A DNA stretch of 64,000 bases from an uncultured Bacteroides sp. (GTDB lineage: Bacteria > Bacteroidota > Bacteroidia > Bacteroidales > Bacteroidaceae): contig CAQOGY010000010.1 of NCBI GenBank assembly GCA_948847595.1, forward strand, positions 34,835 through 98,834. The letters run 5' to 3'. Positions 1-7,314 of the stretch are shown piece by piece (within the stretch, counting starts at the first letter, position 1; every line of letters begins with the position of its first letter). A program made the translations under genes and the position numbers. The notes under the pieces are model-generated. The model did no database searches. It was not told where the DNA came from and worked only from the letters and a program-made list of their open reading frames with translations.

Positions 1-1844
1 TGGACAGCCAGTTTAGCAGCATCTGGAGCCTGAATATTATCGTCAACCGTCCAGCCCTTGATCAAACGGAAAGCGTTCCATATCTTGCTGCAGAAGTTAC
101 GTCCCTGTTCGCAGAGTGCGTCGTCGAAAAGAATATCGTTTCCGGCGGGAGCTGCCAGCATCATTCCCATACGGACACCATCGGCACCATATTTGTCGAT
201 CAGTTCCAACGGGTCGGGTGAGTTGCCGAGTGACTTGGACATCTTACGTCCCAGTTTGTCACGAACGATCCCTGTAAAGTAAACGTTCTTGAACGGCATC
301 TTTCCTTCATATTCGTAGCCCGCCATGATCATACGTGCCACCCAGAAGAAGATGATATCCGGTCCGGTCACCAAGTCGCTGGTCGGATAGTAATAGCTGA
401 TTTCCTCGTTACCCGGATGATTGATTCCGTCAAACAGGGAGATAGGCCACAACCAGGAAGAGAACCAAGTATCCAGACAGTCTTCGTCCTGACGAAGATC
501 ATCCATCGTCAAAGCGGCGTTTCCTGTTTTCTCTTTGGCTTTAGCCAGCGCTTCTTCGGGAGTAGTGGCTACCACATAGCCACCTTCCGGCAGGAAGTAA
601 GCAGGAATACGATGTCCCCACCACAACTGGCGGCTGATACACCAGTCTTTGATGTTCTCCATCCAGTGGCGGTATGTATTCTTATATTTGGCAGGATAGA
701 ATTTCAACTCATCGTTCATTACCGGAGGCAATGCCATATCGGCAAAATGCTGCATTTTGAGGAACCACTGCATAGACAATTTCGGTTCGATCACTACATT
801 GGTACGTTCCGAGTAACCTACTTTATTTGTGTAGGCTTCTGTCTTTTCGAGCAATCCGGCAGCATCGAGGTCTTTCTCAATCTGCTTGCGGACGTCGAAA
901 CGATCCATACCGATATACAATCCGGCAGCTTCGCTCAAAGTCCCGTTATCATTGAAGATGTCGATGCTGGGCAGATTATACTTTTCACCCAACATATAGT
1001 CATTTACGTCGTGGGCCGGAGTTACTTTCAGACAACCGGTACCGAACTCAATGTCCACATAATCGTCCTCGATGACAGGGATAACACGGTTTACCAACGG
1101 AACGATTACTTTCTTTCCTTTCAGCCATGCGTTCTTGGGGTCGTTGGGGTTGATACACATTGCCGTATCGCCCATGATTGTTTCGGGACGGGTCGTTGCT
1201 ACTACTGCATAGCGGCCTTCCGGATCACCTTCCACCTTATAGCGGAGATAGAACAGTTTTCCGTGCTCTTCCTTGTAGATCACTTCTTCGTCAGAAAGGG
1301 CAGTCAACGCTTTCGGGTCCCAGTTTACCATACGGACACCACGGTAAATCAATCCTTTGTTGTACAAGTCTACAAATACTTTCAATACGCTTTTGCTGCG
1401 TTCCTCATCCATAGTAAAGGCGGTGCGGTCCCAATCACAGGATGCACCCAGTTTGCGGAGCTGCTTCAGGATAATGCCTCCGTGCTCTTCTGTCCAGTCC
1501 CAGGCATGTTTCAGGAACTCATCACGGGTCAGGTCTGTCTTCTTGATGCCCTGGGCAGCGAGTTTGTTTACAACTTTTGCTTCGGTAGCGATGGAAGCGT
1601 GGTCAGTTCCCGGCACCCAACAGGCATTCTTGCCTTCCATACGGGCACGACGAACCAAAATATCCTGAATGGTATTATTAAGCATGTGTCCCATGTGCAA
1701 CACACCGGTGACGTTCGGGGGCGGAATGACGATGGTGTAAGGTTCACGACCATCGGGTTTCGAACTGAATAAACGGTGTTCCAGCCAATACTGGTACCAC
1801 TTTCCCTCCACGTCAGCGGGATTGTACTTACTTGCTAATTCCAT
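1..1844 (-). CDS. valS: Valine--tRNA ligase, 5' portion (runs off the window)
   Basis: Class I aminoacyl-tRNA synthetase that charges tRNA-Val in the cytoplasm. The frame is open from the ATG at 1844 to base 1, about 614 residues, so roughly the last third (anticodon-binding region and C-terminal coiled coil) lies outside the window. The HIGH-type ATP motif reads HMGH at residues 50-53, preceded by PPPNVTG. The KMSKS loop is intact at about 534-538. The editing-domain stretch with VATTRPETIMGDTA is present, as is the GTDHASIATE segment. These make the assignment firm and separate it from IleRS and LeuRS. A -7 box lies about 46 bases upstream. The preceding minus-strand gene ends only 64 bases away but has its own promoter. 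Confidence 0.97.
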   Translation of the reverse strand, partial: MELASKYNPADVEGKWYQYWLEHRLFSSKPDGREPYTIVIPPPNVTGVLHMGHMLNNTIQDILVRRARMEGKNACWVPGTDHASIATEAKVVNKLAAQGIKKTDLTRDEFLKHAWDWTEEHGGIILKQLRKLGASCDWDRTAFTMDEERSKSVLKVFVDLYNKGLIYRGVRMVNWDPKALTALSDEEVIYKEEHGKLFYLRYKVEGDPEGRYAVVATTRPETIMGDTAMCINPNDPKNAWLKGKKVIVPLVNRVIPVIEDDYVDIEFGTGCLKVTPAHDVNDYMLGEKYNLPSIDIFNDNGTLSEAAGLYIGMDRFDVRKQIEKDLDAAGLLEKTEAYTNKVGYSERTNVVIEPKLSMQWFLKMQHFADMALPPVMNDELKFYPAKYKNTYRHWMENIKDWCISRQLWWGHRIPAYFLPEGGYVVATTPEEALAKAKEKTGNAALTMDDLRQDEDCLDTWFSSWLWPISLFDGINHPGNEEISYYYPTSDLVTGPDIIFFWVARMIMAGYEYEGKMPFKNVYFTGIVRDKLGRKMSKSLGNSPDPLELIDKYGADGVRMGMMLAAPAGNDILFDDALCEQGRNFCSKIWNAFRLIKGWTVDDNIQAPDAAKLAV

Positions 1845-1889
1845 GTTTCTTTATGTATATGATAATGTATATTCAAAAAATAACGGCTG

Positions 1890-1897
1890 CAAAATTA
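1890..1897 (-). promoter_or_regulatory. Bacteroides -7 box for valS
   Basis: Reads TAATTTTG on the minus strand, matching TAnnTTTG, about 46 bases before the valS ATG. No good -33 TTG is seen at the usual distance, so the call rests on the -7 box and its placement. Confidence 0.5.
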
Positions 1898-1908
1898 ATA
1901 ATTTTAAT

Positions 1909-2547
1909 TCAAATCTTACCACCCACAGGATGTTTCTGTGCCCGGAAAGATAATTTATATCCCTCATAAACAGCAATTCCATAAAATAAGGCGGACATCG
2001 ACACCACATTCTTCACCATGACAGAAAAGATTTCGCCATAATCGACTCCCGTCAGCACTTCGAAAAACGTCATATCATAATCCTTGGCAGCAAAGCCGAT
2101 GATGGATAAGAAATCACCCAACACACAACTGATCAATGCCAGTACCGCTCCCAAAATACCGAAGACGGGACGTATCCCCTTCCCCTGCCGCATGGCGAAA
2201 CCGACCAGGAATCCGACTCCGATAGCCATATATCCCATCTGAAGACCTGTAGAAACGGAGATAAGACTCCATGCCACCGCCCCCAAGATACACGCGACGG
2301 ATGCATACAGCACTCCTTTGGGAAGATTTTCTTCGGCGAGAAGTTCTTCTTCCGTCATTGACACCGGAAAGTCGTCGGGCTTGGGAGGAGCCATCTTCAA
2401 CAGTTCTTCATCCTTCTCGAAGTTTTCGCATTCTTCGTCAAAGTCAGGAAGCTCTCTGGTACGTTTGCAAACAAGCCCTTTCCCATTCACGAAATCACGT
2501 GACACGCAATTCCGGCAATACTTTTCAATTTCTTCTACGGTAGCCAT
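1909..2547 (-). CDS. Membrane protein with N-terminal four-cysteine motif
   Basis: 212 residues, function not recognised. The first 45 residues carry four cysteines (about C11, C14, C27, C40) in an acidic, soluble stretch that could bind a metal such as zinc. From about residue 78 onward there are four hydrophobic segments (around 78-98, 104-120, 127-150 and 176-196), so the protein is an inner-membrane protein with a cytoplasmic or periplasmic Cys head. A -7 box sits 22 bases before the ATG, giving a short leader. It is divergent from the DUF3810 gene. The Cys motif resembles a treble-clef or zinc-ribbon start, but I cannot assign a family. Confidence 0.8.
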   Translation of the reverse strand: MATVEEIEKYCRNCVSRDFVNGKGLVCKRTRELPDFDEECENFEKDEELLKMAPPKPDDFPVSMTEEELLAEENLPKGVLYASVACILGAVAWSLISVSTGLQMGYMAIGVGFLVGFAMRQGKGIRPVFGILGAVLALISCVLGDFLSIIGFAAKDYDMTFFEVLTGVDYGEIFSVMVKNVVSMSALFYGIAVYEGYKLSFRAQKHPVGGKI

Positions 2548-2569
2548 CTTTCGTTTAACAGTTTTTTTG

Positions 2570-2577
2570 CAAATATA
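2570..2577 (-). promoter_or_regulatory. -7 box for the 4-Cys membrane protein
   Basis: TATATTTG on the minus strand, 22 bases before the ATG at 2547. It forms half of a divergent promoter pair with the box at 2612. Confidence 0.6.
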
Positions 2578-2611
2578 GAGGTATTTTTTCGCGTGACGTT
2601 TATTTAATGCA

Positions 2612-2619
2612 TATTTTTG
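2612..2619 (+). promoter_or_regulatory. -7 box for the DUF3810 gene
   Basis: TATTTTTG on the plus strand, 19 bases before the ATG at 2639. Confidence 0.6.
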
Positions 2620-2638
2620 TTGACTAAAATCTGAACGG

Positions 2639-3706
2639 ATGATGAAACGGAAACTGATAATTAGATATATACTCCTGGGAGTACTGCTGCTTCTGGTATG
2701 GATGACACAGTCGATTCCCGCGTTGGGAAACCTGTATTCACAAACCGTTTATCCTGTCATCTCCCGCGTTTTGTCATTCTTCTCCAACTTATTCCCTTTT
2801 GCCATAGGGGATCTATTTATTTTCGGGAGTATCACGGGAGTCATCGTTTATCCTTTTTATGCCCGTATCCGCAAGAAACTGCCGTGGAAAAGGATTCTGC
2901 TACGTGACGGGGAATATCTGTTATGGGTTTACGTATGGTTCTACCTCGCGTGGGGGTTAAACTATTCGCAGCCAAACTTTTACCAGCGTACGCATATTCC
3001 TTATACAGCTTACACACCGGAGATTTTTCAAGAGTTTGTGGATAACTATATCGACTCACTGAACAGTTCGTTTGTTCCCGTAAAAGGAATCCATGAGAAA
3101 CAGGTACGTGACGAAGCTGTCAAACTTTACAATCAATTAAGCGACAGCCTGGGAGTACACCGCCCTCCATTTCCCAACCCACGGGTCAAGACGATGGTTT
3201 TCACCCCATTCATATCAATGGTCGGAGTGACGGGAAGCATGGGGCCTTTCTTCTGCGAATTCACCTTAAACGGAGACTTGCTCCCCATCAACTATCCGGC
3301 AACGTACACTCACGAACTGGCTCATCTGCTGGGAATTTCGAGCGAGGCAGAGGCCAATTTCTATGCCTATCAGGTTTGTACCCGTTCACAAATAAAGGGA
3401 ATCCGTTTCAGCGGGTATTTCTCGATTCTGAATCATGTACTGGGGAATGCCCGACGGCTGCTGAGTGAAAAAGAATACGCCGATATAATCAACCGTATCC
3501 GACCGGAGATTATAGAACTGGCGAAAAAGAATCAAGAATACTGGATGGCTAAATACAGTCCGTTGATCGGTAATGTTCAAAACTGGATATACGACCTCTA
3601 CCTGAAAGGAAACAAAATAGAAAGCGGAAGAAAAAACTATTCGGAAGTGATCGGGCTGTTGATTTCGTATCAAGTATGGAAAGCGAAAACCTCATCAGAC
3701 CAATAA
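2639..3706 (+). CDS. DUF3810 family membrane-anchored HExxH protein
   Basis: 355 residues. Three hydrophobic segments occupy roughly residues 9-26, 42-78 and 93-106, followed by a soluble domain. That domain contains HELAH (225-229) and a downstream acidic EAEANF stretch, the layout of a gluzincin-type zinc metallopeptidase with a third Glu ligand. This matches the DUF3810 family of Bacteroidota, whose substrate is unknown to me. The ATG at 2639 is followed directly by a second ATG at 2642; either could be used. Nothing links it functionally to the neighbouring mazG gene, which has its own -7 box. Confidence 0.85.
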   Translation: MMKRKLIIRYILLGVLLLLVWMTQSIPALGNLYSQTVYPVISRVLSFFSNLFPFAIGDLFIFGSITGVIVYPFYARIRKKLPWKRILLRDGEYLLWVYVWFYLAWGLNYSQPNFYQRTHIPYTAYTPEIFQEFVDNYIDSLNSSFVPVKGIHEKQVRDEAVKLYNQLSDSLGVHRPPFPNPRVKTMVFTPFISMVGVTGSMGPFFCEFTLNGDLLPINYPATYTHELAHLLGISSEAEANFYAYQVCTRSQIKGIRFSGYFSILNHVLGNARRLLSEKEYADIINRIRPEIIELAKKNQEYWMAKYSPLIGNVQNWIYDLYLKGNKIESGRKNYSEVIGLLISYQVWKAKTSSDQ

Positions 3707-3774
3707 AAAGACTTTTATTAGCGCCCTTGCTTCTGTTTTCGTACCGATTAAGGCTATAAAAAACAAGGAAGCAT

Positions 3775-3782
3775 TATCTTTG
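3775..3782 (+). promoter_or_regulatory. -7 box for mazG
   Basis: TATCTTTG, 29 bases before the mazG ATG. Confidence 0.65.
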
Positions 3783-3811
3783 CAACATTATTTATAAAAA
3801 AAATCAAAGGA

Positions 3812-4600
3812 ATGATACATACAAGAGAAGAACAAATGGAAGCCTTCGGCCGCTTTCTGGACATCCTCGACGAGCTTCGGGTTAAATGTCCGTGGGACCG
3901 CAAGCAGACGAACGAAAGTCTGCGCCCCAACACTATAGAAGAGACTTACGAGCTTTGTGATGCCTTGATGAGGGATGACAAAAAAGATATTTGCAAGGAG
4001 TTGGGAGATGTGCTGCTACACGTAGCATTCTATGCAAAGATCGGTTCGGAGACAGGAGACTTCGACATCAAAGATGTCTGTGACAAGTTGTGCGACAAAC
4101 TGATTTTCCGCCATCCTCACGTATTCGGAGAAGTAAAAGCTGAGACTGCCGGACAGGTATCCGAAAACTGGGAACAGCTGAAACTGAAAGAAAAAGACGG
4201 AAACAAAAGTGTATTAAGCGGTGTTCCCGCTGCACTCCCTTCACTCATCAAGGCTTACCGCATTCAGGACAAAGCCCGCAATGTAGGCTTCGACTGGGAA
4301 GAACGGGAACAGGTATGGGATAAGGTAAAAGAAGAAATCGGAGAATTCCAAGCAGAGGTAGCCAACATGGACAAAGAGAAAGCAGAAGCCGAATTCGGTG
4401 ACGTCATGTTCAGCCTCATCAATGCGGCACGCCTCTACAAAATCAATCCGGACAATGCCTTGGAACTAACCAATCAAAAGTTCATCCGCCGTTTCAACTA
4501 CCTGGAGGAACATACGATTAAAGAAGGGAAAAACCTCAAAGATATGTCTCTTGAGGAGATGGACGCTATTTGGAACGAAGCTAAGAGAAAAGGACTGTAA
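3812..4600 (+). CDS. mazG: Nucleoside triphosphate pyrophosphohydrolase MazG
   Basis: 262 residues with the two tandem MazG all-alpha domains of the long MazG form. The protein hydrolyses (d)NTPs to NMP plus pyrophosphate and is a housecleaning enzyme. The N-terminal domain shows CPWDRKQT and EETYEL, then KELGDVLLHVAF with the metal-binding E-E/E-D pattern. The second domain repeats it as KEEIGEFQAE and AEFGDVMFSLINAARLY, followed by the usual TNQKFIRRF ending. Length is typical of the E. coli-type enzyme. It is monocistronic, with a promoter upstream and a strong hairpin downstream at 4711. Confidence 0.95.
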   Translation: MIHTREEQMEAFGRFLDILDELRVKCPWDRKQTNESLRPNTIEETYELCDALMRDDKKDICKELGDVLLHVAFYAKIGSETGDFDIKDVCDKLCDKLIFRHPHVFGEVKAETAGQVSENWEQLKLKEKDGNKSVLSGVPAALPSLIKAYRIQDKARNVGFDWEEREQVWDKVKEEIGEFQAEVANMDKEKAEAEFGDVMFSLINAARLYKINPDNALELTNQKFIRRFNYLEEHTIKEGKNLKDMSLEEMDAIWNEAKRKGL

Positions 4601-4710
4601 CACCATCCTCCTTCCTTATGGAATGGATATAATACCTGTCCAAACTCTGTTATTCCCACTTCCAATGGTCTACTCTTTTAGTAAAGCAACAAAGATACAT
4701 CCGGAAACAA

Positions 4711-4751
4711 AAATCAGAGGCTCTATCCGCATAGAATAGAGCCTCTGATTT
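4711..4751. terminator. 16-bp perfect hairpin between convergent mazG and minus-strand operon
   Basis: Arms 4711-4726 and 4736-4751 are perfect 16-bp complements that begin with AAA and end with TTT, around a 9-base loop. It sits between convergent genes, so it can work in both directions. The U-tract is short. Confidence 0.75.
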
Positions 4752-4793
4752 ACTCTGACAGAACGTCCGTTTCATCCAAACAGAGCCTCCGTT

Positions 4794-5273
4794 TTATTTC
4801 TTCCTTTTCGGATCATTTCCTCCGTCCTTGCGGTTCATGCCTTTCAGCATTTCCCGATGGAAACGCATCTCCGCACGTTGAACAAGGAATATCTTCTTAT
4901 TGGAAAGTATCTTTTTAAACCGGTCCAGATAAGACTTATCAAGACGGTCGGCAGCGATACGGTTGTCACATACCTTTGCTACAATTTCTTCGTACTGGGC
5001 TTCTGTTGTTTTGTCGTCTTTACCTTGACGCATTAAACTCCACGATTCATCGTTCAGTTTCTTCTTCTTCTCCTGCAGTTCAAAATAAACCGGGAAGAAT
5101 TTGGCAGCCTCTTCTTTGGTCAATCCGGCCTGCTCAATAATAAACGCTTTCTGTTTATTCCGGAATTCCTCACGGGACAAATGCTGGTCACATCCATCGG
5201 CAGCCCAAAGAACAGGCATAAAGCCACATAACAAAACGACTAAAGCGATTAGTTTCTTCATTTTCTTATTCAA
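4794..5273 (-). CDS. Small exported protein, Spy/CpxP-like helical
   Basis: 159 residues with a clear signal peptide (basic MNKKMKK start, hydrophobic core, cleavage near residue 24 after AWA). The mature part is charged and helical, with the segment EQAGLTKEEAAKFFPVYFELQEKKKKLND. This resembles periplasmic Spy/CpxP-type or heavy-metal-resistor helical proteins, though no LTxxQ motif is seen. It is the last gene of the rnz-sigma-anti-sigma operon, 14 bases after the preceding stop, so it is a plausible periplasmic sensor or regulon component. Function is inferred from context only. Confidence 0.8.
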   Translation of the reverse strand: MNKKMKKLIALVVLLCGFMPVLWAADGCDQHLSREEFRNKQKAFIIEQAGLTKEEAAKFFPVYFELQEKKKKLNDESWSLMRQGKDDKTTEAQYEEIVAKVCDNRIAADRLDKSYLDRFKKILSNKKIFLVQRAEMRFHREMLKGMNRKDGGNDPKRKK

Positions 5274-5287
5274 TCTGTTTTAATAAA

Positions 5288-5674
5288 TCATTCTACACTC
5301 GCGTCACTCAGATAGACGTATAACGAATAATCATCCAACATCGCACGGTCTAACGCAACATCAATCATCTCATCAGATACCTGTTCCGTATCCGCTTCCA
5401 TAGCCGTTACTGCCACCGCTATATCATCTGCCACCGGTTTATGGTCTGATGACGCTACCCGGATAATCAGGGCAGCTCCTACAAACATAGCCGCCATATA
5501 GAATAATGGTTTCAATCTCGTCCATGTCGAAATATGCTCTTCCTTGAAAGCGACTTTCTCTTTTTCAGGAAGTTTGTTCATCACCTCTGAAGTCAGATTT
5601 TCAAAGTAACCGTCGGGCACTTTGAAGGAATGCTCCTTTCCGATTTTCTTCAATAGGGTATCTTCTTCTTTCAT
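5288..5674 (-). CDS. Anti-sigma-factor-like single-pass membrane protein
   Basis: 128 residues. An N-terminal soluble region of about 55 residues (with VPDGYFENL, common in Bacteroidota sigma-operon partners) is followed by one transmembrane segment at about 57-74 and a short acidic C-terminal tail. Its position directly downstream of an ECF sigma gene on the same strand suggests it controls that sigma factor. No zinc anti-sigma HxxxCxxC motif is present, so this is a context call. Confidence 0.7.
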   Translation of the reverse strand: MKEEDTLLKKIGKEHSFKVPDGYFENLTSEVMNKLPEKEKVAFKEEHISTWTRLKPLFYMAAMFVGAALIIRVASSDHKPVADDIAVAVTAMEADTEQVSDEMIDVALDRAMLDDYSLYVYLSDASVE

Positions 5675-5721
5675 ACGTTTTTCTCCTCTCTTTTGATTAG
5701 ACGATGTCTGCTTTAAAAGGT

Positions 5722-6273
5722 TTAATCTACTTCTTCCAAAAACTTCTCTATTTTCTTTACCGCATGGTGATAGGAGGCTTTCAGCGCTCCGACTGAAGTT
5801 CCAAAGATTTCTGACATCTCTTCGTACTTCATTTCCTGATAATACTTCAGATTGAACACCATTCGTTGTTTTTCGGGCAAGGTAAGCAATGCTTTTTGCA
5901 ATAACATCTGCACCTGATCGCCCGAATAGTAGGGATCACTCTCCAGCTTCTGCACAATCGCCGCTTCGGGATCGTCGATAGCCACCGTCGTTGTAGCACG
6001 CTGCCTGTTCAGAAAAGTAAGACATTCATTCAGCGCAATACGGTAGAGCCACGTAGACAACTTCGCCTCGGCACGGAAATAGTCAATATTTGTCCATGCC
6101 TTGATGAAGGTGTTTTGCAGAAGGTCGTTCGCATCTTCATGCGACAGTACCATCCGGCGGATCTGCCAGTATAACTGCTCGCTGTATTGCGCCACAATCA
6201 ACTCAAATCCTTTCCGCTGTGTACTCTCCTCCTGAAGGAGTTTCAGAACCTCACGTTCGTTATAAGGGGTCAT
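5722..6273 (-). CDS. ECF-type RNA polymerase sigma factor
   Basis: 183 residues. Region 2 is recognised by DANDLLQNTFIKAWTNID and FRAEAKLSTWLYRIALNECL. Region 4 is recognised by LPEKQRMVFNLKYYQEMKYEEMSEIFGTSVGALKASYHHAVKKI, a helix-turn-helix for -35 recognition. Size and layout are typical of Bacteroidota ECF sigma factors. The start codon overlaps the 3' end of rnz by 14 bases, so the two are probably co-transcribed and translationally coupled. The stimulus is unknown; the two downstream membrane/exported genes suggest an envelope signal. Confidence 0.93.
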   Translation of the reverse strand: MTPYNEREVLKLLQEESTQRKGFELIVAQYSEQLYWQIRRMVLSHEDANDLLQNTFIKAWTNIDYFRAEAKLSTWLYRIALNECLTFLNRQRATTTVAIDDPEAAIVQKLESDPYYSGDQVQMLLQKALLTLPEKQRMVFNLKYYQEMKYEEMSEIFGTSVGALKASYHHAVKKIEKFLEEVD

Positions 6274-7210
6274 AGTCTCTCGTATCTGTATAGTTATTTA
6301 TGGTTATGCACATATTCTCTCTTGCCAAAACCGTTTGGGGGAAGATAGCCGCCGCTTCATTCAACAATACAGACTCGTCCTCATAACGGGCGGAAAAATG
6401 TCCGATAACCAATTGTTTCACTTCAGCATTCAAAGCAATCTGTGCGGCCTGTGCAGCAGTTGTATGATGAGTTTCCCTTGCCCGCACCTGTTCGGTCTGA
6501 GCAAAGGTGGCTTCGTGGAAAAGAAGGTCTACCCCCTTTATCTGCTCCACGATCTCAGGTCGGTAAATCGTATCGGAGCAATAAGCATATTTTCGTGCAG
6601 GGGCAGAAGGACGGGTCAGACGATGATTCGGAATGACTTCTCCTTCGGGAGTTACAAAATCCGCTCCGTTCTTGATCCGGTTCAGTTCGTAAACGGGTAC
6701 TTTATAGAAATCCACCATATCTCTGATGATATGATTGGGACGCTGCTTTTCTTCAAAAAGAAAACCACAGCAAGGAATACGGTGTCTCAGAGGAATGGTG
6801 GTCACAGCCACCGAGCGGTCGTCATAGATCAGCGTCGGCTCCTTCGTCTCAAATTCATGGAAAAAGACTTTATAGGCCAGCGTTTTGCAAAAGAAAGTAA
6901 GTAAGGGAGCAAACAGTTCTTCCAGTCCTTTGGGTGAATGGATATGCAAGTCTGCCGTTCGTCCCAACAGACCGAAGGTAGAAATCAGTCCTAACAGTCC
7001 AAAGCAATGATCGCCATGAAGATGGGAAATAAAGATATGATTCAAGCGGGAAAACTTCAAGCGGGAACGACGCAACTGCATCTGCGCTCCTTCCCCACAG
7101 TCAATCATAAAAAGCTTTTCACGCAAGTTCACAACCTGCGATGTCGCAAAATGGCGAGTGGTGGGCAAAGCAGAACCGCATCCAAGTATATGTAGTTCGA
7201 ATTTCTCCAT
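6260..7210 (-). CDS. rnz: Ribonuclease Z (tRNA 3' endonuclease)
   Basis: 316 residues from the ATG at 7210. It is a metallo-beta-lactamase-fold endonuclease that cuts tRNA precursors after the discriminator base. The zinc motif HLHGDH is at 63-68 and the start ELHILGCGSALPT is the classic RNase Z N-terminus. Further ligands lie in the YCSDT and IGHFSARY segments, and the exosite-type region lies between. An upstream in-frame ATG at 7264 would add 18 residues, but it lies upstream of the -7 box at 7218-7225, so I reject it. The gene overlaps the ECF sigma gene downstream by 14 bases. Confidence 0.94.
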   Translation of the reverse strand: MEKFELHILGCGSALPTTRHFATSQVVNLREKLFMIDCGEGAQMQLRRSRLKFSRLNHIFISHLHGDHCFGLLGLISTFGLLGRTADLHIHSPKGLEELFAPLLTFFCKTLAYKVFFHEFETKEPTLIYDDRSVAVTTIPLRHRIPCCGFLFEEKQRPNHIIRDMVDFYKVPVYELNRIKNGADFVTPEGEVIPNHRLTRPSAPARKYAYCSDTIYRPEIVEQIKGVDLLFHEATFAQTEQVRARETHHTTAAQAAQIALNAEVKQLVIGHFSARYEDESVLLNEAAAIFPQTVLARENMCITINNYTDTRDYDPL

Positions 7211-7217
7211 AGCGGCA

Positions 7218-7225
7218 CAAATGTA
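7218..7225 (-). promoter_or_regulatory. -7 box for rnz, very close to the start codon
   Basis: TACATTTG on the minus strand, ending 8 bases before the rnz ATG at 7210. If used, transcription would start only a few bases before the ATG, giving a near-leaderless mRNA. No -33 TTG is seen at the usual spacing. Confidence 0.45.
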
Positions 7226-7262
7226 CACAAGTTTTTTGGTATTTGTGCTATCATGGCAAAAC

Positions 7263-7294
7263 AAAAAAAGCGCCCCGATAACCGGAGCGCTTTT
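7263..7294 (-). terminator. Intrinsic terminator of rpsA
   Basis: On the minus strand, AAAAGCGC pairs with GCGCTTTT (7287-7294 with 7266-7273). The inner part also pairs, and a run of seven T follows. It lies just after the rpsA stop and isolates rpsA from rnz. Confidence 0.85.
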
Positions 7295-7314
7295 CCATTA
7301 TATAGAAATAACGA

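Noticed and set aside
417..1772. 451-residue plus-strand frame
   Set aside because: It is the antisense of valS, which has the complete HMGH and KMSKS motifs on the other strand; the plus peptide has no family features.
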